Assembly: GCF_020526085.1 (NCBI RefSeq)
Contig: NZ_CP084874.1
Span: forward strand, 1,426,001-1,490,000
Length of the DNA stretch: 64,000 bases
Reading direction: 5' to 3'
From: Klebsiella africana
GTDB taxonomy: Bacteria > Pseudomonadota > Gammaproteobacteria > Enterobacterales > Enterobacteriaceae
Shown here: piece by piece, positions 31,326-41,536 of the stretch
Position numbering within the stretch: position 1 is the first letter of the stretch
Layout: every line of letters begins with the position of its first letter
The notes under the pieces: model-generated
What the model was told of the DNA's origin: nothing
The model's input: the letters and a program-made list of their open reading frames with translations, nothing else
The model's database searches: none
Translations under genes and position numbers: made by a program

Positions 31326-31400
31326 TGGTGTCCCCTGCAGGAATCGAACCTGCAACTAGCCCTTAGGAGGGGCTCGTTATATCCATTTAACTAAGGGGAC
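31326..31400 (-). tRNA. argW: tRNA-Arg (anticodon CCT)
   Basis: A complete cloverleaf is visible on the minus strand. The acceptor stem GTCCCCT pairs with AGGGGAC, the anticodon arm is GAGCCC-CTCCTAA-GGGCT with anticodon CCT, the T arm is GCAGGTTCGATTCCTGC, and CCA is encoded at 31326-31328. It matches argW of E. coli and, as there, flanks yfdC and serves as an island integration site. Confidence 0.95.
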
Positions 31401-31489
31401 AAGGCGGCACGAGTATAGCGTTTTTTGCCCGCCTGAGTAAGAGCCATACCGTCTGACTGCTTAAACCCTCGCCACTCAGGGCGCTTTTT

Positions 31490-32419
31490 TTATGTCCGGC
31501 CGGCCTTTTTCCCTTTCTCCGCCGCCTGGGCACGGGCTTCCGCTTTTCGCTTGCTGCTCATATCGTTACGGATCTGCGCATGGCTCAGCAATGCGAAGAT
31601 GAAGGTCCCGCCGCAGATATTTCCCGCCAGGGTCGGCAGGGCGAACGGCCAGATAAAGTCGCTCCAGGGCAGATTTCCATTAAACACCAGATAAAGGATC
31701 TCAACCGATCCCACCACGATATGAGTCGTATCCGCCAGGGCGATAAGCCAGGTCATGAGAATAATCACCACGATTTTGGCTGCGCCAGCGACAGGAAACA
31801 TCCAGACCATGGTGGCAACCAGCCAGCCGGAAATAATCGCATTGGCGAACATCTCTGTCGGGCTATTTTTCATGACGTCTTCGGCGATGCTGACAAAGGC
31901 CTGACGGGTTGGCTCATCAAATATAGGCATATAATTGAAGGCCCAGGCGGCCACTGCGGTGCCGATGAGATTGCCCGCCAGTACTACCGACCATAACCGC
32001 ATCAGTAATCCGACGTTGCCGGGAGTAGGATTGTGCATCACCGGCAGAACGGCGGTGACCGTATTTTCAGTGAACAGCTGTTGGCGAGCCATAATCACAA
32101 TAATAAAGCCAAAGGTGTAGCCGAGGTTTTCCAGCAAAAAACCGCCCGGGATCCCCTCCAGTTTGACGTGAAAAATCCCTTTCGCCAGCAAAGAGGCTCC
32201 CATCGACAGGCCGGCCGCAATCGCTGACCATAGCAGGGCCAGCGCATCGCGCTCCATCTCTTTTTCCCCTTCCTGGCGAATATGTTCATGGATCGCCATC
32301 GCCCGCGAGGGAAGGCGATCTTCATTCACTTCTATCTCTTCACCACGCTGATTTTCCTCACTTTCCACTTCTCGTTCGTCATCCTCTGCCTTTAATTTGT
32401 TATTGTCTAGTTCATCCAT
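31490..32419 (-). CDS. yfdC: Formate/nitrite-transporter-family protein YfdC
   Basis: A 309-residue inner-membrane protein of the FocA/NirC family. The first ~75 residues are a charged cytosolic extension (DEREVESEENQRGEEIEVNE) absent from FocA. The membrane part has about six helices with MGASLLAKGIF, LFTENTVTAVLP, NAIISGWLVATMVWMF and LPTLAGNICGGTFIFAL. It matches E. coli YfdC. The transported substrate is not established. Confidence 0.92.
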   Translation of the reverse strand: MDELDNNKLKAEDDEREVESEENQRGEEIEVNEDRLPSRAMAIHEHIRQEGEKEMERDALALLWSAIAAGLSMGASLLAKGIFHVKLEGIPGGFLLENLGYTFGFIIVIMARQQLFTENTVTAVLPVMHNPTPGNVGLLMRLWSVVLAGNLIGTAVAAWAFNYMPIFDEPTRQAFVSIAEDVMKNSPTEMFANAIISGWLVATMVWMFPVAGAAKIVVIILMTWLIALADTTHIVVGSVEILYLVFNGNLPWSDFIWPFALPTLAGNICGGTFIFALLSHAQIRNDMSSKRKAEARAQAAEKGKKAGRT

Positions 32420-32708
32420 TTCGTGGCCCTCGCTATCAATCTGTATAGTTATAGCGTAGCGGCTTTCCCTGCCGTCTGGCTGGGCATACTCTGAAATCGC
32501 AAAAATGGTAACGTCAGATTTTTGTCGCTCCGGTAGAATAGGAGCCCCGCGATTTCGTTATTCCCAGGCTAAGATCAAATCAACAACTTGGGTGATATAG
32601 ACATCGTTCAACGTGCTGTTACAATCGCTCACATCTTTACGGGCGGAAGCGTTGTCTTTCCGTCATGGATGGCAACTCGCGATAGCCATAAAAACCAGGG
32701 AGACATCT

Positions 32709-33470
32709 ATGAATTATCGCCTGTCGGCGCTTGCGCTTGGCGCCACATTGCTGGTGGGATGTGCCAGTTCCAGCTCTGGGGATCGGCCGCAGGGGCGCTC
32801 AGACCCGTTAGAAGGGTTTAACCGCACGATGTTCAATTTCAACTTTAATGTGGTTGATCCTTACGTGCTTCGCCCGGTAGCGGTGGCATGGCGTGACTAT
32901 GTCCCACAGCCGGCGCGCAATGGGTTAAGCAACTTTACCAGTAACCTGGAAGAGCCGGCAGTGATGGTGAACTACTTCCTGCAGGGCGACCCCTATAAAG
33001 GTATGGTGCATTTTACCCGCTTCTTCCTGAACACCATTCTCGGTATGGGTGGGCTTATCGATGTGGCCGGGATGGCGAATCCGCAGCTACAGCGGGTTGA
33101 GCCACATCGTTTCGGCAGTACGCTTGGGCATTATGGCGTTGGCTATGGCCCGTATGTTCAGTTGCCGTTCTATGGAAGCTTTACCCTGCGCGACGAAGGC
33201 GGCGATATGGCCGATGGCTTATATCCGGTGCTCTCCTGGCTGACCTGGCCGATGTCGATCGGTAAATGGGCGGTGGAAGGGATTGAGACACGCGCTCAGC
33301 TGCTGGATTCCGACGGTCTGCTGCGCCAGTCTTCCGACCCTTACATCCTGATGCGTGAAGCCTACTTCCAGCGTCATGACTTTATCGCCAACGGCGGTAA
33401 GCTGACCCCGGCGGACAACCCGAATGCTCAGGCTATTCAGGATGAGCTGAAGGATATCGATTCACAGTGA
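32709..33470 (+). CDS. mlaA: Outer-membrane lipoprotein MlaA (VacJ)
   Basis: Outer-membrane component of the Mla pathway, which removes misplaced phospholipids from the outer leaflet and passes them to MlaC. The 253-residue product starts MNYRLSALALGATLLVGCAS with a lipobox (LVGC). DPLEGFNRTMFNFN, FFLNTILGMGGLIDVA and GHYGVGYGPYVQLPF are family hallmarks. The frame is open for 32 codons upstream, but only this ATG gives a lipoprotein signal. Unlike the other mla genes it stands alone, as in E. coli. Confidence 0.95.
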   Translation: MNYRLSALALGATLLVGCASSSSGDRPQGRSDPLEGFNRTMFNFNFNVVDPYVLRPVAVAWRDYVPQPARNGLSNFTSNLEEPAVMVNYFLQGDPYKGMVHFTRFFLNTILGMGGLIDVAGMANPQLQRVEPHRFGSTLGHYGVGYGPYVQLPFYGSFTLRDEGGDMADGLYPVLSWLTWPMSIGKWAVEGIETRAQLLDSDGLLRQSSDPYILMREAYFQRHDFIANGGKLTPADNPNAQAIQDELKDIDSQ

Positions 33471-33481
33471 TCGGCGAATGA

Positions 33482-33520
33482 TAAAAAAAAGGGTGAACAC
33501 TATGTTCACCCTTTTTTATT
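33482..33520. terminator. Bidirectional terminator between mlaA and fadL
   Basis: A stem AAAAAAGGGTGAAC/GTTCACCCTTTTTT with a short loop and U-runs on both strands lies between the convergent mlaA and fadL genes. Confidence 0.9.
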
Positions 33521-33532
33521 GCGCGCTGTTTA

Positions 33533-34855
33533 TCAGAAGCGGTAGTTGAAGTTAGCGCCGTACAGCCAGGCGGTTCCTTCAGAACGGAAGGTATACGGGC
33601 CTTCCTTAATTTCAACATGCTGCCCATGCATGTAAGAAACCCCGACGTCAACCGATGCATCTTTATTGAACGCGTAGGTGGTACCCGCGCTCAGCCACAA
33701 GCGATCCTGGTCCGGAATAGAGATGGAGCGGTTATTAGCCGGCACCGGGCTGTCATCGAAGGCGATACCGGTACGGAAGGTCCAGTTATCGTCATAATAA
33801 TAGGTGGTCCCCAGCGCAAGGCGATAGGCGTCCTTGAAGCCTTCTTCTTTATAGAACAGGGTCTGGCCGTTGCTGCCGGTGGCTTTCAGCTCCTGGAACT
33901 GACTCCAGCTGGTGTAGGTCAGGCTATAGTGGACCGCCCACTGCGGCGCTACACGGTTATAACCTGACAGCTCCCACATTTCCGGCAGGTTAAGGGTCAG
34001 TGAACCATTGGTCGTCTGGCCGCTGGTGCCCGCGGGCAGGCCGAAGTTGCCGAGGATCTGGTTATAAGCTGCCGGCAGACTGCTGCGGTAGTTACCGTCG
34101 AAGTCGATCTTGACCTCAGAACGGTAGGTTAAACCGTAGCGGTTGTTCTTATCCAGCTCATAGAGGATCCCCGCGTTCCAGCCAAAGCCCCACGCGTTGC
34201 CGTTAAGATGGGCGATCTGCGTGTCAGCCGGGATCTTCGCCACCTGGCCTGCCAGCGCTGGCGGCAGCGCGCCAGAGCCCGCGACAATCTGCCCCAAATC
34301 GCCAGCATAGCGCTCAATCTTCGCCTTGGCGTAGACCGCGTCAAAACCTAAGCCGAAGCTCCAGTTGCTGTCGAGACGGTAGGCGCCGCTCAGGTTGAAG
34401 TTAGCGGTGGTCAGGTCGGTTTTACCGCCCATGCTGCCGGCCGCATAATCATCGTTATACTCTGTTGCCAGACCATAGTTAGAGGTGATAGACGCCCCCC
34501 AACCAAATTGATCGTTAATCGGCGCGACAAAGTGGAAGTTGGGCACCCACGCCGTCGGGGCGATATTGTCTGCATTCAGGCTCTTGCCGGTGGGGGAGGT
34601 GCCCGAAACATTAACGCCCGGGTCGACAAACACGGCGCCCGCCGACATGGTCGGGCGGTCAAACATCATAATTAGTGCCGGGTTACGACTGGCATTACCA
34701 GCATCGTCAGCGATAGCCCCTTCACCGGAATAGGCACGACCCAGCCCCGATGCAGAGAATTCGTTGAGCTGGAAGCCTGCTGACCAGGCCTGGGTGGAAA
34801 CAAGTGCGACAGCCACTGCAAGGGCAGATTGGGTAAAGCGGGTTTTCTGGCTCAT
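33533..34855 (-). CDS. fadL: Long-chain fatty acid outer-membrane transporter FadL
   Basis: A 14-strand beta-barrel that takes up long-chain fatty acids across the outer membrane. The signal peptide [20 protein letters not shown] to AWSA is followed by [20 protein letters not shown], the N-terminal hatch with family residues, and [11 protein letters not shown]. The C-terminus FNYRF ends in aromatic Phe as barrels do. I chose the second Met (34855), eight bases after GAGG; a Met two codons earlier is too close to the ribosome site. The loop around residues 200-225 differs from E. coli. FadR-like sites lie upstream. Confidence 0.95.
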   Translation of the reverse strand: MSQKTRFTQSALAVAVALVSTQAWSAGFQLNEFSASGLGRAYSGEGAIADDAGNASRNPALIMMFDRPTMSAGAVFVDPGVNVSGTSPTGKSLNADNIAPTAWVPNFHFVAPINDQFGWGASITSNYGLATEYNDDYAAGSMGGKTDLTTANFNLSGAYRLDSNWSFGLGFDAVYAKAKIERYAGDLGQIVAGSGALPPALAGQVAKIPADTQIAHLNGNAWGFGWNAGILYELDKNNRYGLTYRSEVKIDFDGNYRSSLPAAYNQILGNFGLPAGTSGQTTNGSLTLNLPEMWELSGYNRVAPQWAVHYSLTYTSWSQFQELKATGSNGQTLFYKEEGFKDAYRLALGTTYYYDDNWTFRTGIAFDDSPVPANNRSISIPDQDRLWLSAGTTYAFNKDASVDVGVSYMHGQHVEIKEGPYTFRSEGTAWLYGANFNYRF

Positions 34856-34945
34856 GCCCATAACCTCATTGAGTTATTTTTTTTTAAACTATGTTACATG
34901 CCGTAACAGAAGCGCGGGAGTGTAGGGTCTGCGGTACAACCAAGA

Positions 34946-34982
34946 AATCAGACCAGTGCGCTGAGTATAGGTCTGACCAGAT
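34946..34982 (-). promoter_or_regulatory. Two FadR-like operators upstream of fadL
   Basis: On the minus strand, ATCTGGTCAGACCTAT (34967-34982) and a second weaker site CACTGGTCTGATTT (34946-34959) match the FadR core TGGTCNGACC. E. coli fadL also carries two FadR sites in its promoter region. Binding should repress fadL until acyl-CoA accumulates. Confidence 0.7.
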
Positions 34983-35103
34983 GATTTGTTGCAAGTATGT
35001 TTATGAAGTTTTTCAATTGTGATAACAGAAACGCGATCCAGCTGGCAAAAATCTCGAAGAGAGCAAGGGGGAGAGAAGGGGATTTTTGTTTTAGATCATT
35101 TTT

Positions 35104-35125
35104 AAGTGTGATTTCTGTCACTTAA
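35104..35125. promoter_or_regulatory. CRP site between fadL and yfcZ
   Basis: AAGTGTGATTTCTGTCACTTAA contains TGTGA-N6-TCACT, close to the CRP consensus TGTGA-N6-TCACA and nearly palindromic. It lies 249 bases from the fadL start and 104 from yfcZ, so it could serve either gene. Confidence 0.7.
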
Positions 35126-35228
35126 CGCTGGTAGAGCGATTCTCGGCTGGAGGCTCACCGGGGGCAGGGCGTAAAATAGGCACATAATTTGTCTGGCACC
35201 GCAGGTGCATCTCCAGAGGAAATCTACG

Positions 35229-35513
35229 ATGAGTAAATGTAGCGCTGATGAAACCCCGGTTTGCTGCTGTATGGATGTTGGCACGATTGTTGACAACACC
35301 GACTGCACCGCCTCATACAGCCGCGTATTCGCCAACCGCGCGGAAGCCGAGCAAACGCTCGCCGCGTTAAGCGAAAAAGCCCGCAATGTCGAATCTGAGC
35401 CGTGCCAAATTAACCCGACCTTCACTGACCTTGACGGCGGTGTGCAGCTGGATATCGATTTTGTTTTCAGCTGCGAAGCAGAATCCCTGATCTTCCAGCT
35501 GGGCTTACGTTAA
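35229..35513 (+). CDS. yfcZ: YfcZ/YiiS family protein
   Basis: A 94-residue conserved protein of unknown function. It begins MSKCSADETPVCCCMDVGTI with an unusual run of three Cys, which could bind metal, followed by SRVFANRAEAEQTLAALSEKAR and a C-terminal beta-strand region. It matches E. coli YfcZ in length and sequence. AGGAAA precedes the ATG. An earlier in-frame ATG at 35205 would add eight residues not found in the family. Confidence 0.9.
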   Translation: MSKCSADETPVCCCMDVGTIVDNTDCTASYSRVFANRAEAEQTLAALSEKARNVESEPCQINPTFTDLDGGVQLDIDFVFSCEAESLIFQLGLR

Positions 35514-35628
35514 TCCTTCCCCCTCGACGCCCCGAGTACGGGGCGTTACCTTTTCTCTTCACTGTGTTTTGGCTCGCAATTTTGCGCTTCTCCAATTGGC
35601 TTAATGTAAAAAATTAGTTAAGAATGTT

Positions 35629-35646
35629 ATCAGGTCAGACCACTTG
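35629..35646 (+). promoter_or_regulatory. FadR-like operator upstream of fadI
   Basis: ATCAGGTCAGACCACTTG contains GGTCAGACC, the FadR core, 27 bases before the fadI start. It would place fadIJ under the same acyl-CoA control as fadL. Confidence 0.65.
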
Positions 35647-35672
35647 GTTGTCTTGGTAAACAGGGGAGTGTT

Positions 35673-36983
35673 ATGAGTCAGGCATTACCGCTTATCACCC
35701 GTCAGGGCGATCGCATTGCCATTGTCACGGGGTTACGCACGCCATTTGCTCGTCAGGCTACGGCTTTTCATGGCGTGCCGGCCGTTGATTTAGGAAAAAT
35801 GGTGGTTGGCGAGATGCTGGCGCGCAGCGACATTCCTGCCGAAGTCATCGAACAACTGGTCTTTGGCCAGGTGGTGCAGATGCCGGAAGCGCCTAACATC
35901 GCCCGGGAAATTGTGCTGGGTACCGGCATGAGCGTACATACCGACGCCTATAGCGTCAGCCGCGCCTGCGCCACCAGTTTCCAGGCCGTGGCGAACGTCG
36001 CTGAAAGCCTGATGGCCGGCACCATCCGCGCCGGTATTGCCGGCGGCGCCGACTCCTCCTCTGTCCTGCCCATTGGGGTCAGTAAAACGCTGGCCCGCGC
36101 GCTGGTGGATGCCAATAAGGCACGCACGCTGAGCCAGAAACTGAAGCTGTTTTCCCGCCTGCGGCCGCGCGACCTGCTGCCGGTCCCCCCGGCGGTAGCT
36201 GAATATTCAACCGGCTTGCGGATGGGCGATACCGCCGAGCAGATGGCGAAAAGCTGGGGGATCGCCCGCGAGCAACAGGATGCCCTGGCACATCGTTCGC
36301 ACCAGCTGGCAGCCAAAGCCTGGGAAGAGGGGAAACTGTCCGCAGAGGTGATGACCGCCTATGCGCCCCCTTTCCGGGAACCGCTGGAGCAGGACAACAA
36401 TATTCGTAAAAATTCAACCCTCGCAGATTATCAGAAGTTACGCCCGGCCTTTGACCGCAAACATGGCACCGTCACCGCCGCCAACAGTACGCCGCTCACG
36501 GACGGCGCGGCGGCGGTGATCCTGATGACTGAGTCGAGGGCTAAAGAGCTGGGGCTGAGGCCGCTGGGCTATCTGCGCAGCTATGCCTTTACCGCCATCG
36601 ACGTCTGGCAGGATATGTTGCTGGGGCCCGCATGGTCCACGCCGCTGGCGCTGGAGCGCGCGGGCCTGACGCTGGGGGATTTGACGCTTATTGATATGCA
36701 CGAAGCTTTCGCCGCGCAGACGCTGGCCAATCTCCAGTGTCTGGCAAGCGACCGCTTTGCCCGCGAGGTGCTGGGCCGCGCGCAGGCCACCGGTGAGGTG
36801 GATGAGACTAAATTTAACGTCCTCGGCGGCTCTATCGCCTACGGTCACCCCTTTGCCGCCACCGGCGCGCGGATGATCACCCAGACGCTGCATGAGCTGC
36901 GGCGACGGGGCGGGGGATTTGGTCTGGTGACGGCCTGCGCGGCAGGTGGTCTGGGTGCGGCGATGATCGTGGAGGCTGAATAA
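35673..36983 (+). CDS. fadI: 3-ketoacyl-CoA thiolase FadI
   Basis: Thiolase subunit of the anaerobic beta-oxidation complex, cleaving 3-ketoacyl-CoA to acetyl-CoA. The 436-residue product has the nucleophilic Cys in [12 protein letters not shown], the His in [17 protein letters not shown], and the second catalytic Cys in [13 protein letters not shown]. Its stop codon overlaps the fadJ start (TAATG), so the two subunits are coupled. Confidence 0.96.
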   Translation: MSQALPLITRQGDRIAIVTGLRTPFARQATAFHGVPAVDLGKMVVGEMLARSDIPAEVIEQLVFGQVVQMPEAPNIAREIVLGTGMSVHTDAYSVSRACATSFQAVANVAESLMAGTIRAGIAGGADSSSVLPIGVSKTLARALVDANKARTLSQKLKLFSRLRPRDLLPVPPAVAEYSTGLRMGDTAEQMAKSWGIAREQQDALAHRSHQLAAKAWEEGKLSAEVMTAYAPPFREPLEQDNNIRKNSTLADYQKLRPAFDRKHGTVTAANSTPLTDGAAAVILMTESRAKELGLRPLGYLRSYAFTAIDVWQDMLLGPAWSTPLALERAGLTLGDLTLIDMHEAFAAQTLANLQCLASDRFAREVLGRAQATGEVDETKFNVLGGSIAYGHPFAATGARMITQTLHELRRRGGGFGLVTACAAGGLGAAMIVEAE

Positions 36984-39127
36984 TGGATACTGTTTCCGCT
37001 TTTAAGCTTGAGGTCCGTGCGGACAAAGTCGCGGTGATCACCATTGATGCCCCGGGTGAGAAAATGAATACCCTGAAAGCTGAGTTTGGCAGTCAGGTGC
37101 GGGGGCTGATACGTCAGGTCCGTGATGATAAGTCGGTACGCGGCGTGGTGTTTATCTCCGCCAAAGCGGATAACTTTATCGCCGGCGCTGATATCAACAT
37201 GATTGCCCGCTGCCGCAGCGCGCAGGAGGCGGAAGGGCTGGCGCGCCAGGGACAGCAGATTATGGCTGAGATCCATGGCCTGTCGATCCCGGTGATTGCC
37301 GCCATCCACGGCGCCTGCCTCGGCGGCGGTCTGGAGCTGGCGCTGGCCTGCCACGGCCGTATCTGTAGCGATGACGAAAAAACCCGGCTCGGCTTGCCGG
37401 AGGTACAGCTTGGCCTGCTGCCGGGTTCCGGCGGGACGCAGCGTTTACCGCGACTGATCGGGGTCAGCACCGCGCTGGATATGATGCTGACCGGCAAGCA
37501 GCTGCGGCCGCGGCAGGCGCTGAAGGCTGGCCTGGTAGACGAGGTGGTGCCGCAGGCGATTTTACTGCAGGCGGCGGTGGAGCTGGCGCTGAAGGGGCGC
37601 CCGTCCAGCCGCGAGGTACCTGTTCGCGAACGCGTACTGGCAGGGCCCCTGGGGCGCCATCTGTTATTCCAGTTTGTCGGCAAACAAACGCAGCGCAAGA
37701 CTCAGGGGAATTACCCGGCGGTGAAGCGAATTTTGCAGGTCGTCGAGAATGGCCTGGCCCACGGCTGCAGCAGCGGTTACGCCGAAGAGGCGCGCGCATT
37801 TGGTGAACTGGCGATGACCCCGCAGTCGCAGGCGCTTCGCTCAATCTTCTTTGCCAGTACCGATCTGAAAAAAGATCGTGGCGCCGAAGCAGATCCCGGT
37901 CCGCTGAGAAGCGTTGCTGTGCTGGGCGGCGGCCTGATGGGCGGGGGGATCGCCTATGTGACCGCCTGTAAGGGCGGGCTGCCGGTGCGGATTAAAGATA
38001 TCCAGCCGCGTGGCATCAATCACGCCTTAAAGTACAGCTGGGATCTGCTGAATAAACAGGTTCGCCAGCGTCGATTGCGCCCAGCGGAGCGCGATCGTCA
38101 GCTGGCGCTGATCTCCGGCACTACCGACTATCAGGGCTTTGCTCATCGCGATGTGGTGATCGAGGCGGTATTTGAAGACCTGGCGCTGAAACAGCGGATG
38201 GTCAGTGAAGTGGAGCAAAACGGCGGGCCGCAGACTATCTTTGCCTCGAACACCTCGTCGTTACCGATAGGCGATATTGCCGCCCATGCCAGCCGTCCGG
38301 GACGGGTAATCGGCTTGCACTTTTTCAGTCCAGTGGAAAAAATGCCGCTGGTGGAAGTAATCCCGCATAAGGGAACCGACCCGCAGACTATCGCCACCGT
38401 GGTGCAGTTGGCTAAACGGCAGGGGAAAACGCCGATTGTTGTCGCAGATAAAGCGGGCTTCTATGTGAACCGCATCCTCGCCCCATATATCAATGAAGCG
38501 ATGCGCCTGCTGGTGGAAGGCGAACCGGTTGAAGTCATTGATAACGCGTTGGTTAAATTCGGTTTCCCGGTGGGGCCGATTCAGCTGCTGGATGAGGTGG
38601 GTATCGATACCGGCACCAAAATTATCCCCGTGCTGGAGAGCGCGTTTGGAGAACGTTTTAGCCCGCCTGCAAACATCATTGACGCGATTTTGAAGGACGA
38701 TCGCAAAGGTAGAAAAAATAATCGTGGTTTCTATCTTTATGAGACAAAAGGGCGTAAAAGCAAAAAACGGCCCGACCCGGCAGTCTATTCGCTGCTCGGC
38801 ATCGACCGCCCGCAGTCGCGCCTCTCCGTGCAGCAGGTGGCGGAGCGCTGTGTGATGATGATGCTTAACGAGGCGGCGCGCTGCTTTGATGAGCAGATTA
38901 TCCGTAGCGCGCGCGATGGCGATATCGGCGCCGTCTTTGGTATAGGGTTTCCGCCATTTCTTGGCGGCCCGTTCCGGTATATGGATACTATCGGCGCGGG
39001 TGAAGTTGCCGCGATCCTGCAGCGCCTGGCCGCCCAGTACGGCCCACGTTTTACACCCTGTGACACTTTATTACGCATGGCCGAACAGGGGACCACCTTT
39101 TGGCCAGCGGATGAACGGCTGACCTAA
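36983..39127 (+). CDS. fadJ: Multifunctional beta-oxidation protein FadJ
   Basis: A 714-residue fusion of enoyl-CoA hydratase/isomerase and 3-hydroxyacyl-CoA dehydrogenase that pairs with FadI. The N-terminal crotonase part has the oxyanion loops [12 protein letters not shown] and [15 protein letters not shown]. The dehydrogenase part has the NAD loop [14 protein letters not shown], the catalytic His in [15 protein letters not shown], and [14 protein letters not shown]. The length matches E. coli FadJ. Confidence 0.96.
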   Translation: MDTVSAFKLEVRADKVAVITIDAPGEKMNTLKAEFGSQVRGLIRQVRDDKSVRGVVFISAKADNFIAGADINMIARCRSAQEAEGLARQGQQIMAEIHGLSIPVIAAIHGACLGGGLELALACHGRICSDDEKTRLGLPEVQLGLLPGSGGTQRLPRLIGVSTALDMMLTGKQLRPRQALKAGLVDEVVPQAILLQAAVELALKGRPSSREVPVRERVLAGPLGRHLLFQFVGKQTQRKTQGNYPAVKRILQVVENGLAHGCSSGYAEEARAFGELAMTPQSQALRSIFFASTDLKKDRGAEADPGPLRSVAVLGGGLMGGGIAYVTACKGGLPVRIKDIQPRGINHALKYSWDLLNKQVRQRRLRPAERDRQLALISGTTDYQGFAHRDVVIEAVFEDLALKQRMVSEVEQNGGPQTIFASNTSSLPIGDIAAHASRPGRVIGLHFFSPVEKMPLVEVIPHKGTDPQTIATVVQLAKRQGKTPIVVADKAGFYVNRILAPYINEAMRLLVEGEPVEVIDNALVKFGFPVGPIQLLDEVGIDTGTKIIPVLESAFGERFSPPANIIDAILKDDRKGRKNNRGFYLYETKGRKSKKRPDPAVYSLLGIDRPQSRLSVQQVAERCVMMMLNEAARCFDEQIIRSARDGDIGAVFGIGFPPFLGGPFRYMDTIGAGEVAAILQRLAAQYGPRFTPCDTLLRMAEQGTTFWPADERLT

Positions 39128-39336
39128 GTTGTGGTCAAAGAAGGTAAATCCGGCTACGGATGACGCTGTTGATTGGCTGTTTTGTAAACAATGATTGACT
39201 ATACTTACGCCATTGAGGTAAAAAACAGCGTTTCATTCGTGGAATGGATCAGGCACAATGCCCGGCCACCGGGTCGCCTGCGTATTGTCTTCGCAGGCCA
39301 AACTACGGTGCTTCTGGTTAACAAAAGCGGTGCAAT

Positions 39337-39822
39337 ATGCAAGTTTTTATTATGCGTCACGGCGACGCTGCCCTCGATGCAGCCAGTGACTCGGTTCGTC
39401 CATTAACCGTATGTGGTTGTGATGAGTCTCGTCAGATGGCAACCTGGCTGAAAGGTCAAAAAGTGGATATTGAGCGCGTTCTTGTCAGTCCCTATCTGCG
39501 TGCGGAACAGACGCTGGATATTGTTGGGGAGTGCATGAACCTGCCAAAACATGTCGACGTGATGCCGGAGCTCACGCCGTGCGGCGATGTGGGAATGGTG
39601 AGCGCCTATCTGCAGGCGCTGGCGAATGAAGGCGTGGCGACGGCGCTGGTCGTCTCTCACCTGCCGCTGGTGGGGTATCTGGTCTCAGAGCTGTGTCCGG
39701 GGGAAACGCCCCCGATGTTCACCACCTCGGCTATCGCCTGCGTGACGCTGGATGCCGACGGCAAAGGTGAGTTCCTTTGGCAGAAAAGCCCCTGCAACCT
39801 CAAGATGGCCAACGCCATCTAA
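39337..39822 (+). CDS. sixA: Phosphohistidine phosphatase SixA
   Basis: A 161-residue histidine phosphatase. The RHG motif with the catalytic His is at the N-terminus (MQVFIMRHGDAALDA), and the second His lies in VVSHLPLVGYL. It dephosphorylates the nitrogen PTS protein NPr in E. coli (earlier reported to act on ArcB). It is convergent with smrB. Confidence 0.94.
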   Translation: MQVFIMRHGDAALDAASDSVRPLTVCGCDESRQMATWLKGQKVDIERVLVSPYLRAEQTLDIVGECMNLPKHVDVMPELTPCGDVGMVSAYLQALANEGVATALVVSHLPLVGYLVSELCPGETPPMFTTSAIACVTLDADGKGEFLWQKSPCNLKMANAI

Positions 39823-39842
39823 CGGCCCCCCGGAGCCCGCCG

Positions 39843-40394
39843 TTACGGCAGCTCCGGCGGTTGCCACTCCTCGACCTCAATCAGTATCAGCAGTGCGGCG
39901 TCACCGCCGTACTCTTTTGGCGCCTGATGAAACGCCATAATATGTGGGTGTTGCGCCAGCCACAGCGGGGTTTGTTGTTTGAGGATGTGTTTCCCGTGCC
40001 CGTGCATCACGCAGGCGCAAAATACATGCTCGCGGCGGCAGGCGGCAATCAGTGCCCCCAGTTCCTGTTTGGCCTGCTGCTGGGTGAGCCCATGCAGATC
40101 GAGAAACAGTTCCGGCGAATAATCTCCACGGCGCAGCTTTTTCAGCTCAAAATGGCTGACGTCAGGGCGGACATATTTCGTCGAGCCTTCGGTATTCAGT
40201 AGCGGCTGAAACTCATCAGAGAAATAGTGGCTGTTATCGACCTGTTCCTGCAGCAAACGCTTAGGAGCAACCTCGGTAATTTTCTTGCGCTGCGGGCGGT
40301 GAACGATGGTGTCCTGTTTGATCTTTCGCGTGCCGGTCATCAGCTGACGGAACAGCGCCTGATCCTCCTCGCTTAGCGATGTCTTCTTTTTCAT
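39843..40394 (-). CDS. smrB: Ribosome-rescue endonuclease SmrB
   Basis: A 183-residue Smr-domain protein that cuts mRNA at collided ribosomes. The basic N-terminal region is followed by the Smr domain with [13 protein letters not shown] (the DLHG motif) and [16 protein letters not shown] (the HGxG motif). It matches E. coli SmrB (YfcN). It is divergent from prmB, with 167 bases between starts. Confidence 0.94.
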
Positions 40395-40561
40395 TGTCCG
40401 CTCTCATTCATACTTTGCGCTAGTTTACCCGACACAATATCCCTTCGGGCAAGGAAAACCTGTTTTTTCCCCGACCACCCCACGCAAGAATGCTGATTTA
40501 TCGCCGTCTTCATGGCACACTAGCCGCCGAATTTATAGCAGAGTGTGCCCTGGAGGATGTC

Positions 40562-41494
40562 GTGGATAAAATTTTTGTTGATGAGGCAGTCAATGAGCTG
40601 CATACCATTCAGGACATGCTGCGCTGGTCGGTAAGCCGTTTCAGCGCTGCTAATATCTGGTACGGTCACGGCACTAATAACCCGTGGGACGAGGCGGTAC
40701 AGCTGGTGCTGCCGTCGCTGTATCTGCCGCTGGATATCCCGGAAGACATGCGCACTGCGCGCCTGACCTCCAGCGAGAAACACCGCATTGTAGAGCGGGT
40801 GATCCGCCGCGTGAACGAGCGTATTCCCGTCGCCTATCTGACCAACAAAGCGTGGTTCTGCGGCCATGAGTTTTACGTTGATGAGCGGGTGCTGGTGCCG
40901 CGCTCCCCGATTGGCGAACTGATCAATAACCAGTTTGCCGGGCTGATTAACCATAAGCCGCAGCATATCCTTGATATGTGCACTGGCAGCGGCTGCATCG
41001 CCATCGCCTGCGCCTATGCCTTCCCGGAGGCGGAAGTTGATGCGGTGGATATTTCCCCGGACGCACTGGCCGTCGCCGAGCACAACGTGGAGTCCCACGG
41101 CCTGATCCATCATGTGACGCCGATCCGTTCCGACCTGTTCCGCGATCTGCCGAAGCTGCAGTACGATCTGATCGTCACCAATCCGCCGTATGTCGATGAA
41201 GAGGATATGGCCGATCTGCCGGAAGAGTATGAGCACGAGCCGGTGCTGGGTCTGGCCTCCGGAAGCGATGGTCTGAAGCTAACGCGCCGTATCCTCGGCA
41301 ACGCGCCGGATTATCTCAGCGACGACGGAATTCTGATTTGTGAAGTCGGTAACAGCATGGTACATCTGATGGAGCAGTATCCGGACGTGCCGTTTACCTG
41401 GCTTGAGTTTGATAACGGCGGCGACGGGGTCTTCATGCTGACCAAACAGCAGCTAATTGACGCCCGTGCGCACTTCGGTATTTATAAAGACTAA
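40562..41494 (+). CDS. prmB: Ribosomal protein uL3 glutamine methyltransferase PrmB
   Basis: SAM-dependent methylation of a glutamine in ribosomal protein uL3. The 310-residue product has the SAM loop [16 protein letters not shown] and the catalytic NPPY in [13 protein letters not shown]. It starts with GTG, preceded by GGAGG; the frame is open 24 codons further up but that part is not in the family. It precedes aroC by 42 bases, as in E. coli. Confidence 0.95.
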   Translation: MDKIFVDEAVNELHTIQDMLRWSVSRFSAANIWYGHGTNNPWDEAVQLVLPSLYLPLDIPEDMRTARLTSSEKHRIVERVIRRVNERIPVAYLTNKAWFCGHEFYVDERVLVPRSPIGELINNQFAGLINHKPQHILDMCTGSGCIAIACAYAFPEAEVDAVDISPDALAVAEHNVESHGLIHHVTPIRSDLFRDLPKLQYDLIVTNPPYVDEEDMADLPEEYEHEPVLGLASGSDGLKLTRRILGNAPDYLSDDGILICEVGNSMVHLMEQYPDVPFTWLEFDNGGDGVFMLTKQQLIDARAHFGIYKD

Positions 41495-41536
41495 AAAAAC
41501 AACACGCCAACATAACGAAAAAAGATTGGAGCCGTG

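Noticed and set aside
19300..31400. Second att copy of the argW 3' end at the far side of the island
   Set aside because: I scanned for the tRNA 3' sequence near 17.5-20 kb and found no convincing copy, so the left limit of the original insertion stays unknown.
39191..39406. 71-codon frame overlapping the sixA start
   Set aside because: No recognisable product, and it overlaps the certain sixA gene in another frame.
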